Below, piece after piece: positions 1 through 4,733 of a DNA stretch of 5,274 bases. A model generated the notes under the pieces. That model saw nothing but the letters and a program-made list of their open reading frames with translations. It had not been told where the DNA came from and did no database searches. Source of the stretch: Candidatus Atribacter alterifermentans. GTDB taxonomy: Bacteria > Atribacterota > Atribacteria > Atribacterales > Atribacteraceae. A program made the translations under genes and the position numbers. The stretch is taken from the NCBI GenBank assembly GCA_012517635.1, contig JAAYUP010000254.1, positions 1-5,274 of the forward strand, written 5' to 3'. Numbering within the stretch: position 1 is the stretch's first letter; the number at the start of each line of letters is the position of its first letter.

Positions 1-34
1 ATCCTCACGCAGAAAAGCACCGCTCAGGATGATG
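1..34. repeat. Partial copy of the CCTCAC...CTCAGGATGA palindromic repeat
   Basis: A diverged copy, probably cut by the left edge of the window, of the repeat seen complete at 178-221 and 234-277. It keeps the outer arms ATCCT (1-5) and AGGAT (26-30) and the CTCAGGATGA end, but the inner GGCTTC/GAAGCC stem has been lost. No coding potential is visible. Confidence 0.6.
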
Positions 35-47
35 TATCGTTATAGTT

Positions 48-83
48 CCTTCTCCCTTAATGGGAGAAGGTCAGGATGAGGGT
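48..83. repeat. CCTTCTCCC hairpin repeat with TCAGGATGAGGGT tail
   Basis: CCTTCTCCC (48-56) and GGGAGAAGG (62-70) form a perfect 9-bp stem with the loop TTAAT, followed by TCAGGATGAGGGT. From memory, similar phrases recur in intergenic DNA of many unrelated bacteria. There is no T-run after the stem, so it is not an intrinsic terminator on this strand. Confidence 0.6.
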
Positions 84-102
84 TGAAATACCTCTATAAA
101 AA

Positions 103-143
103 CGTCATTGCGAGGAGCGCCCTATGCGACGTGGCAATCTCAT
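103..143 (-). repeat. CGTCATTGCGAGGAGCG / GTGGCAATCTCAT intergenic repeat unit
   Basis: The unit begins CGTCATTGC (103-111) and ends GCAATCTCAT (134-143), with ATTGC and GCAAT as short inverted arms. I recognise this phrase from memory as a widespread intergenic palindromic repeat of bacteria. Read on the minus strand it starts ATGAGAT and ends ATGACG. These are the same termini as the plus-strand unit at 178-221, so the two units face each other across an AT-rich centre. Confidence 0.6.
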
Positions 144-177
144 CCTTTTAAAGTTTTTATAAAAAAGAATTAAAAAA

Positions 178-221
178 ATGAGATCCTCACGGCTTCAAAA
201 AGCGAAGCCTCAGGATGACGG
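178..221 (+). repeat. 44-base hairpin repeat, copy 1
   Basis: The unit starts ATGAGAT and ends ATGACGG. GGCTTC (191-196) pairs with GAAGCC (204-209) around a 7-base loop, and outer CCT and AGG arms add a second short stem across an internal loop. It matches copy 2 (234-277) at 39 of 44 positions by my count, with four of the five differences inside the loop. Confidence 0.75.
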
Positions 222-233
222 GTGTGGTATTGG

Positions 234-277
234 ATGAGAGCCTCACGGCTTCGGAATACGAAGCCTCAGGATGACGG
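234..277 (+). repeat. 44-base hairpin repeat, copy 2
   Basis: A second full-length copy begins 56 bases after the start of copy 1. Its stem is one pair longer: GGCTTCG (247-253) with CGAAGCC (259-265) around the loop GAATA. It ends with the same CTCAGGATGACGG. Stem and flanks are conserved while the loop varies, as expected if the folded structure or the inverted sequence is what is maintained. Confidence 0.75.
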
Positions 278-285
278 ATGAAAGG

Positions 286-326
286 CACCCTCCCCGCCGC
301 GAAAGCGGCACCCCTCCACGGAGGGG
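286..326. repeat. GC-rich double-hairpin repeat
   Basis: GCCGC (296-300) and GCGGC (305-309) form a 5-bp stem capped by GAAA. Directly after it, CCCCTC (311-316) pairs with GAGGGG (321-326) around CACG. The GC content is far above that of the neighbouring genes. Phrases of this kind recur intergenically in many bacteria. I see no gene here on either strand. Confidence 0.55.
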
Positions 327-341
327 AATTGTTGAATTCAT

Positions 342-358
342 TCCCCCATTGAGGGGGA
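342..358. repeat. TCCCCC/GGGGGA hairpin repeat
   Basis: TCCCCC (342-347) pairs with GGGGGA (353-358) around the loop ATTGA. ATTCCCC (340-346) could instead pair with GGGGAAT (323-329) of the preceding hairpin repeat, so the two elements have competing folds. No T-run follows. Confidence 0.5.
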
Positions 359-375
359 TCTTTTCTAAATAAAAA

Positions 376-405
376 TCTGGGGTCAGGTCTTGATTCTTGA
401 ATTTA
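376..405. repeat. TCTGGGGTCAGGTCTTGA repeat fragment
   Basis: From memory, TCTGGGGTCAGGTCTTGA resembles a phrase that recurs in intergenic DNA of many genomes, sometimes near REP-associated tyrosine (Y1) transposase genes. Only this phrase supports the call. No transposase gene is present in the window, and the right boundary is approximate. Confidence 0.3.
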
Positions 406-457
406 ATGAAAGAACACAATAAAATTTGCTTTTTTATCATGGTTTTAGATGAGTCAA

Positions 458-482
458 CAATAAAAGTTTATTGAAGTTTTTT
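458..482 (+). promoter_or_regulatory. Palindrome upstream of the iclR promoter; operator or weak terminator
   Basis: CAATAAA (458-464) and TTTATTG (467-473) are perfect inverted arms separated by two bases. The element lies about 26 bases upstream of the -35 box at 500, a plausible place for a regulator site. Four bases beyond the second arm is a run of six T (477-482), so a weak terminator for any transcript arriving from the left is the alternative. The stem is almost all A-T, which argues against efficient termination. Confidence 0.4.
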
Positions 483-499
483 AGTGATTCAATTTTTTC

Positions 500-527
500 T
501 TGACAAAATAGCTTCTATTATTAAAAT
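500..527 (+). promoter_or_regulatory. Sigma-70-type promoter of the IclR gene
   Basis: A perfect TTGACA -35 box (500-505) is followed after 16 bases by TAAAAT (522-527), a five-of-six match to the -10 consensus. Transcription would start near 534-536, giving a leader of about 40 bases before the ATG at 577. This is the best promoter-like sequence in the window. A KdgR/IclR-like dyad lies just downstream, which fits autoregulation. Confidence 0.7.
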
Positions 528-550
528 AAAAAGCAAATGTTCTATATTAT

Positions 551-583
551 GAAAAAATGTTTCTCATTGATGAACAATGAAAC
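551..583 (+). promoter_or_regulatory. Overlapping dyads across the iclR start; candidate autoregulatory operator
   Basis: GAAA (551-554) and TTTC (560-563) flank five bases. The 13-base core GAAAAAATGTTTC differs at one specified position from the GAAACAnTGTTTC core that I recall for KdgR, an IclR-family regulator. The same TTTC arm, as GTTTC (559-563), can also pair with GAAAC (579-583). Inside that, ATTG (566-569) pairs with CAAT (575-578), giving a 9-bp hairpin with a 2-base bulge that contains the start codon. The site lies downstream of the promoter, where bound protein would block transcription. Confidence 0.4.
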
Positions 584-1371
584 TCCTTAAAAAAACCTTT
601 CAGATTGTCGAAGAGTTTGAAAAGAATGAGGGTAAACCACTCAGTATAACTGAATTAAGTAAGAGACTATCTTTACCAAAATCCACAGTATTTCAAATCG
701 TTCATTCGCTCCATAATTTTCGATGGTTAGAACGCCTTGATGACTCTAAAAAATATGTTTTAGGTCTACGTTTATTTGAGCTTGGTAATTTAGTTCAAGC
801 TAACTCACGCTTACGACAAATAGCCCTTTCTCACCTTGAAAAATTAAGAAAAGAAACGAATGAAACGGTTTATCTTGTGGTTTATGACCAAGCAGAAATA
901 GTTTATTTAGAATGCTTGGAATCTCAGTTACGTCTAAGAGCGCGACCTGTTTATGGAATAAGAGTACCATTGCATTGTACAAGCCTTGGAAAAGCAATCA
1001 TGGCTTTTCTTCCCGATCAAGAAGTTCAAAATATTATTAGAGAAAAAGGACTTATTGGTTTTACCGAGAGAACAATTATTGATCAAGATAGGCTCGAAAA
1101 AGAACTTAAAGAGATTAAAAAAAGAGGATATGCAATTGACTGGGGAGAACATGAAGAAGGCATTCGTTGCATTGGTGCACCAATTTTTAATCATTTAGGA
1201 AAAGTTTTTGCTGCAGTAAGTATTTCTGGACCAGATTTCCGTTTTTCTAAAGAAAAAATTAATGATTTTGCCCCATTGGTTGTTCGAACAGCTCAGGATA
1301 TTTCTTACAAAGTCGGTTACGTTGAAGGTCTGAAAATTACCAATAATAAAGAAGGTCATTCACTTTTATAA
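577..1371 (+). CDS. IclR-family transcriptional regulator
   Basis: This 264-residue cytoplasmic DNA-binding regulator has the usual IclR-family length. Residues about 1-70 form the winged helix-turn-helix domain, with the recognition region LSLPKSTVFQIVHSL at 31-45 and the wing ending in YVLGLRLFELG. Residues about 75-250 form the effector domain, marked by PLHCTSLGKA (131-140), GIRCIGAPIF (195-204) and VSISGP (214-219). D188, C198, S215 and S217 have the same spacing as D212, C222, S239 and S241, which I recall as pyruvate/glyoxylate contacts in E. coli IclR. A small 2-oxo or hydroxy acid is therefore a reasonable but unproven effector, because these residues are common across the family. 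The ATG at 577 has no obvious Shine-Dalgarno sequence, but the protein begins exactly where IclR domains usually begin, and the nearby upstream ATGs (557, 570) are out of frame. It is probably the local regulator of the transporter operon downstream and of itself. Confidence 0.93.
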   Translation: MKLLKKTFQIVEEFEKNEGKPLSITELSKRLSLPKSTVFQIVHSLHNFRWLERLDDSKKYVLGLRLFELGNLVQANSRLRQIALSHLEKLRKETNETVYLVVYDQAEIVYLECLESQLRLRARPVYGIRVPLHCTSLGKAIMAFLPDQEVQNIIREKGLIGFTERTIIDQDRLEKELKEIKKRGYAIDWGEHEEGIRCIGAPIFNHLGKVFAAVSISGPDFRFSKEKINDFAPLVVRTAQDISYKVGYVEGLKITNNKEGHSLL

Positions 1372-1433
1372 ACTTTGGCAATTAATAAATGTATTAGCGA
1401 AAAATTCTTAGTAAAAAATAAAAAAACTGTTGG

Positions 1434-1460
1434 AATGTTTAAACAACTCAAAAACATTTT
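1434..1460 (+). terminator. Possible weak terminator after iclR
   Basis: AATGTTT (1434-1440) pairs with AAACATT (1452-1458) around an 11-base loop, and TTACTTTT follows. The stem has only one G-C pair and the T-tract is interrupted, so efficient termination is doubtful. It lies 62 bases after the regulator's stop codon. The overlapping palindrome TGTTTAAACA may be the real signal. Confidence 0.2.
1436..1445. promoter_or_regulatory. TGTTTAAACA palindrome, candidate operator
   Basis: This 10-base perfect palindrome lies between the regulator and the operon it probably controls. IclR-family proteins bind short inverted sites, and the AATGTTT half is shared with the dyad at the iclR start (556-562). 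Short AT-rich palindromes arise often by chance in such DNA, so this is only a candidate. Confidence 0.25.
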
Positions 1461-1630
1461 ACTTTTCAAGCTTAATGAATATAGTTTTTAAAGAAGGAGG
1501 GAAGCTTATTCAAATAAAATTTAAAAATTTTCTCAAAAAAATAATTAAAAGAATTTAAGTGGGTTGAGGTGTTAAGAAAGGTAATCGTTAGAATTTTAAG
1601 AAAAAGTTTAATTCGCTTTAATTAAGAATG

Positions 1631-1637
1631 AAGGAGG
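1631..1637 (+). promoter_or_regulatory. Ribosome binding site that fixes the binding-protein start
   Basis: AAGGAGG has a strong match to the 16S anti-Shine-Dalgarno sequence and ends eight bases before the ATG at 1646. It lies inside the reading frame if the upstream ATG at 1628 is used, and nothing comparable precedes 1628. Translation should therefore start at 1646. Confidence 0.85.
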
Positions 1638-1645
1638 GAAAAAGG

Positions 1646-2926
1646 ATGAAAGGAAATCGTTGGTTCGTATTAAGTATTGTAACCTTCTTTTTTATGATGT
1701 TGCTTTGCCAAGCTGCTTTCCCCTCAACACTGACAGTATGGATGAAAAAAGGTTTTGTTGAAGAACAAAATGTAATGTTTGAAGAAAGAGTTAAAGAATT
1801 TGCAACTATGAAAAACATAGATGTGAATGTAGAACTTATTGCATATGAAGATTTCTTCCCTAAATGGACTGCCAGTATTGAATCGGGTAATTTACCTGAT
1901 TTGAGTTTTTTTGGGTATCAGGAGATTGGACAATTTTACGCTTCAGGAATAATGAGAGATTTGACCCCACTCGTAGCAAAAATAGAAGAAGAATATGGAA
2001 ATATTTTTGAAAAATCCAAAAAGGCTGTTACCTTTGAAGATAAAATTTACGGGATTCCCTTTTGGGGAGAAGGAACGGCACTCTATTATCGAAATGATCT
2101 CTTTCAAGAAAATGGTATTTCGGCACCACCTAACAGCTGGGAAGAATTTAGAGATTATGCTATAAAAACTACTGATCCACAAAAAGGAGTATTTGGTGCA
2201 GGGATAGGCTATGGTGCTGGAAACTCAGATGCCGAATGGCTCTCCCGGTCCATTATTTGGGCTTTTGGAGGAGCTATTTTTGGTGAGGATGGAAAAAGTG
2301 TTGTTATTCATTCACCAGAAACAATCAAAGCAGTTGATTTTATTACTCGATTATTTACAGAAGACAAAGTAACGCCCCCAGGAGCTGTTGGTTGGAATGA
2401 TGGGGGAAATAACACTTCTTATATAAGTGGGCAATCAGCAATGGTCGTAAATACTGGAAGCATAATCGCTGCTATGAGAAAAAACAATCCAGAAATGCTT
2501 GATAAAACTGGTGTTATTGTCCTTCCACAAGGGGTTGCTGGTCGTTTCACAGCTGGTATTTCCAACAACCTCGGTATTTTTAAAAATGCTCCAAACCCAG
2601 AACTTGCGGAAGAACTTTTAATATTTCTAATGGATCCAAATTGGTATAAAGAATGGATAGTAGCAAGTGCTCCTTTGGCTTTACCAGTTTATGAATCACT
2701 CGCAAACGAACCAATTTGGGCAGAGCCACATAACAAAGCCTTCATGGATAGTATTAAAACCTTTGAATATCTTGGCTATCGCGGACCGTATTCACCAGCT
2801 GCAGGTGAAGTGTACAATATGAGAATAATTAATAAAATGTTTGAGGATATTATCGTTAATAATGTGTCCATCGAAGAAGCAATAGTCTCCTTTGAACAAG
2901 AAGTGAAGCAAATTTTAAACAAATAA
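1646..2926 (+). CDS. Sugar ABC transporter solute-binding protein (family 1, CUT1-type)
   Basis: This 426-residue exported protein captures a carbohydrate outside the membrane and delivers it to the permeases encoded next. Residues 1-27 look like a Sec signal peptide: K2 and R5, then a hydrophobic core (residues 6-20) and an AAFPS end before TLTVW. The cysteine at 21 sits in MLLC, which does not fit a lipobox because the -1 residue is L, so a lipid anchor is not well supported. The mature protein shows the family pattern: a TLTVW first strand, SGNLPDL at 80-86, YGIPFWGEGTALYYRNDLF at 135-153 followed by PPNSWEEF, and SGQSAMVVNTGS at 261-272. The ORF can be extended to an ATG at 1628, but the ribosome binding site lies inside that extension. 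Solute-binding proteins of this type serve mono-, oligosaccharide and polyol importers, and the exact ligand cannot be read from the sequence. A GC-rich hairpin follows the stop codon and may raise this gene's expression over the permeases. Confidence 0.93.
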   Translation: MKGNRWFVLSIVTFFFMMLLCQAAFPSTLTVWMKKGFVEEQNVMFEERVKEFATMKNIDVNVELIAYEDFFPKWTASIESGNLPDLSFFGYQEIGQFYASGIMRDLTPLVAKIEEEYGNIFEKSKKAVTFEDKIYGIPFWGEGTALYYRNDLFQENGISAPPNSWEEFRDYAIKTTDPQKGVFGAGIGYGAGNSDAEWLSRSIIWAFGGAIFGEDGKSVVIHSPETIKAVDFITRLFTEDKVTPPGAVGWNDGGNNTSYISGQSAMVVNTGSIIAAMRKNNPEMLDKTGVIVLPQGVAGRFTAGISNNLGIFKNAPNPELAEELLIFLMDPNWYKEWIVASAPLALPVYESLANEPIWAEPHNKAFMDSIKTFEYLGYRGPYSPAAGEVYNMRIINKMFEDIIVNNVSIEEAIVSFEQEVKQILNK

Positions 2927-2935
2927 TGTTCTACA

Positions 2936-2972
2936 TCCGCTACGGGGAAAATGGAACATTCCCCGTAGCGGA
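2936..2972 (+). promoter_or_regulatory. 14-bp intercistronic hairpin after the binding-protein gene
   Basis: TCCGCTACGGGGAA (2936-2949) and TTCCCCGTAGCGGA (2959-2972) form a perfect 14-bp stem with a 9-base loop. It starts nine bases after the binding-protein stop codon and ends 20 bases before the permease start. No T-run follows, so it is not an intrinsic terminator. In sugar importer operons such as mal, structures at this junction are known to stabilise the upstream mRNA or lower downstream expression, giving excess binding protein. That role is inferred here. Alternative pairings with 2925-2931 and 2980-2986 exist. Confidence 0.75.
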
Positions 2973-2992
2973 AAAACAACGGGGAAAAAGAA

Positions 2993-3886
2993 GTGCAAAA
3001 TGATTGGGTATTTTCAAAGGAGAAGAATTTATTTTTTTTCATTCTTTTTGTTTCATTAATTTATCTTTTTCTGATTCAAGGGTACCCTTTGCTATGGTCA
3101 ATCTACATTTCATTGACGAATCAGAAGATTGGCACCAGCGGAAAATTTATTGGTTTACAAAATTATCTAAACTTACTCACTTTGTCTTCTTTTTGGAAAG
3201 CAATTGGGTTTACCGTCATTTATACTGGATTTGCTATTATTTTAAAACTTTTATTGGGTTTGTTAATGGCATTAACGTTAAACCAACCCCTCAAAGGAAG
3301 AAACCTCTATCGTGCCTTACTTTTTCTCCCCTGGGCATTGCCTACTCTAACTTCAGTTTTAGCTTGGCGCTGGATGTTGGGTGATGTTGGTGGAATAGTG
3401 AATTACGCTCTTCTAAAAACAAATATAATTGATCGACCATTAGGTTGGTTGGGCGATCCTTTATTGGCAAAAATCTCAGTCATTTTAGTTAATGTTTGGA
3501 GAGGAACTCCCTTTTTTGGCATCAGCATTCTCGCAGCTCTCCAGGCAATTCCAAAATATCTTTATGAGGCAGCAACGATCGACGGGGCTTCTGGATGGCA
3601 AAATTTTTATTGGATCACTCTTCCAAATATTAAAAGTGTAACAATCCTCGTTTCTCTCGTTTCAACAATTTGGACCCTGGCTGATTTTGAAATAATTTGG
3701 ATTATGACACGAGGCGGTCCTGCTGATGCAACACATGTTTTTTCAACATGGAGTTACATTGTTGCTTTTAAAAACCTTGACTTAGCTAAAGGTGTAGCGA
3801 TTTCTCTCTTTATAGTGCCTTTTTCTTTGTTGCTCATGATATTAACACTTCGTTTTGTTTTCTTCAAATCGGGTGAGTTTGAATGA
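2993..3886 (+). CDS. Sugar ABC transporter permease, MalF/UgpA-like
   Basis: This 297-residue inner-membrane protein is the first permease of the CUT1 importer, with about six transmembrane segments (roughly 12-40, 67-97, 105-128, 155-187, 212-235 and 265-291). The EAA loop that docks the ATPase is clear: EAATIDGAS at 192-200, the conserved G198, and ITLP at 208-211. The phrase TRGGPADATHVFSTW at 239-253 is typical of the MalF/UgpA side of the pair. The start is GTG at 2993. An in-frame stop at 2966 and the lack of other start codons between leave no earlier choice, and an ATG at 3000 is out of frame and stops after 19 codons. The only Shine-Dalgarno candidate is the weak GGGG at 2981-2984. 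The hairpin upstream and the GTG start both suggest lower translation than the binding protein. The stop overlaps the next start by four bases. Confidence 0.93.
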   Translation: MQNDWVFSKEKNLFFFILFVSLIYLFLIQGYPLLWSIYISLTNQKIGTSGKFIGLQNYLNLLTLSSFWKAIGFTVIYTGFAIILKLLLGLLMALTLNQPLKGRNLYRALLFLPWALPTLTSVLAWRWMLGDVGGIVNYALLKTNIIDRPLGWLGDPLLAKISVILVNVWRGTPFFGISILAALQAIPKYLYEAATIDGASGWQNFYWITLPNIKSVTILVSLVSTIWTLADFEIIWIMTRGGPADATHVFSTWSYIVAFKNLDLAKGVAISLFIVPFSLLLMILTLRFVFFKSGEFE

Positions 3887-4719
3887 AGCAACGGAAGAAG
3901 CTGAACCGATTGGTTTTTTGGTATGCTATCGTTGCTGTTCTTCTGTTGTTTGCCCTTTTTCCTATTTATTGGATGTTTATCACTTCTTTTAAAACCTTTC
4001 AAGACATCTATCTCATTTTTCCAAAACTCTGGCCTGGAAAAATTGAATGGAAAAACTATCTTGAAATCTTTACCCGTTATAATTACGGCATTGCTCTCAA
4101 GAATAGTATTAAGGTTTCTTTAGGTGTTTCTATATTATCAATTCTATCTGCCATTTTTTCTGCTTATTGTGTTATAAGGTTGAAATTCAGAGGACGGAAG
4201 TCAATACCGCAATTCGTGCTATTTTCCTATTTAATTCCCCGGACAATTCTCTTTATTCCGGTCTACATTTTGGTTTATCGATTAGGATTGGGAAATACTA
4301 CATGGGGACTTTTATTGGTCTATCCAACAATAACTATTCCTTATGCAACATGGGTTTTGATAACTTATTTTCAAAGTTTTCCTTTTGATATCGAAGAAGC
4401 AGCCTGGGTAGATGGAGCTTCTCGTTTACAAACGCTTTTTCGTATAATTTTACCGATAAGTCTTCCATCAGTGATAGCAACCTTTATTTTTTCTTTCACA
4501 CTGTGTTGGTCAGAATACATTTATGCGCTGGTTATGATCAACACAAAAGCACAAAAAACCATTACTCTTGCTCTTTCAGATATGCTTGTTGCTGACATAA
4601 TACCCTGGGGACCACTTATGGCCGGTGCAGTCGTTGCTGCTTTACCGGCTATGATTATATATACCCTTGCTTCTCGATATATTGTTTCTGGGCTTTCTCT
4701 TGGAGCAGTTAAAGAATAA
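3883..4719 (+). CDS. Sugar ABC transporter permease, MalG/UgpE-like
   Basis: This 278-residue inner-membrane protein is the second permease and forms the channel with the preceding gene's product. It has a positive N-terminus (MKQRKK) and about six transmembrane segments, the first at about 11-35. The EAA loop reads EEAAWVDGAS at 171-180 with G178 and ILP at 189-191. WSEYIYALVMI (209-219), PWGPLMAG (241-248) and the ending SGLSLGAVKE are typical of the MalG/UgpE group. Its ATG overlaps the previous TGA as ATGA, and GGTGAG lies five bases upstream, so translation is probably coupled to the first permease. Two permeases of matching type and one binding protein make a complete CUT1 set except for the ATPase, which is not in the window. 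Confidence 0.93.
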   Translation: MKQRKKLNRLVFWYAIVAVLLLFALFPIYWMFITSFKTFQDIYLIFPKLWPGKIEWKNYLEIFTRYNYGIALKNSIKVSLGVSILSILSAIFSAYCVIRLKFRGRKSIPQFVLFSYLIPRTILFIPVYILVYRLGLGNTTWGLLLVYPTITIPYATWVLITYFQSFPFDIEEAAWVDGASRLQTLFRIILPISLPSVIATFIFSFTLCWSEYIYALVMINTKAQKTITLALSDMLVADIIPWGPLMAGAVVAALPAMIIYTLASRYIVSGLSLGAVKE

Positions 4720-4727
4720 AGGAGGTT
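4718..4727 (+). promoter_or_regulatory. Strong ribosome binding site of the dehydrogenase gene
   Basis: AAAGGAGGTT is close to a full complement of the 16S rRNA 3' end. It overlaps the permease stop codon (4717-4719), and GGAGG ends eight bases before the ATG at 4734. It fixes the start, and it suggests the enzyme is made at a higher rate than the permeases from the same message. Confidence 0.85.
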
Positions 4728-4733
4728 AAATCG

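Larger units (their letters stand above)
1372..1645 (+). other. Non-coding leader between the regulator and the transporter operon
   Basis: This 274-base, strongly AT-rich gap contains no convincing gene. It holds a possible weak terminator (1434-1460), a 10-base perfect palindrome (1436-1445), an imperfect hairpin with a Shine-Dalgarno-like loop (1476-1512) and the ribosome binding site of the next gene (1631-1637). No strong promoter was found. The best candidate, TTGAGG (1564-1569) with TAGAAT (1589-1594), has a poor 19-base spacer. The transporter may therefore use a weak regulated promoter here or be read through from the regulator gene. Confidence 0.6.

Noticed and set aside
243..440. 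65-codon open frame on the minus strand
   Set aside because: Most of it is the translation of GC-rich palindromic repeats (234-277, 286-358). It has no ribosome binding site and no recognisable domain, so it is a common false gene.
1..440. CRISPR array
   Set aside because: The repeated units are palindromic, only two full copies of any one type are present, and there is no series of equal-length unique spacers.
934..1194. 86-codon open frame on the minus strand inside the IclR gene
   Set aside because: It lies wholly opposite a well-conserved regulator domain, its translation is low-complexity (rich in F, N and S), and it matches no family I know.
1508..1558. Short AUU-started 16-codon leader peptide behind the AAGGAGG at 1494-1500
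   Set aside because: AUU starts are very rare and the predicted peptide is only K, I, F and N residues from AT-rich sequence, so there is no positive evidence for translation.
1564..1594. Promoter TTGAGG / TAGAAT ahead of the transporter
   Set aside because: The -35 box matches only four of six positions and the spacer is 19 bases. In DNA this AT-rich, such a pair is expected by chance.
1666..1720. Lipoprotein signal at cysteine 21 of the binding protein
   Set aside because: The residues before the cysteine are M-L-L, with L at -1 where a lipobox needs G, A or S. Ordinary signal peptidase cleavage near residues 23-27 is more likely.
2936..2972. Intercistronic hairpin as an intrinsic terminator
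   Set aside because: The stem is strong, but it is followed by GAAAAACAACGGGG on the + strand, and there is no T-run on the minus-strand side either. The permeases that follow must be co-transcribed.
3000..3059. ATG at 3000 as the start of the permease
   Set aside because: It is in another frame and meets a stop after 19 codons. The permease frame begins at the GTG at 2993.
3004..3384. 126-codon open frame on the + strand inside the first permease
   Set aside because: It is a different frame of a clear six-span permease with a conserved EAA loop. Its product shows no plausible pattern and it has no separate ribosome binding site.
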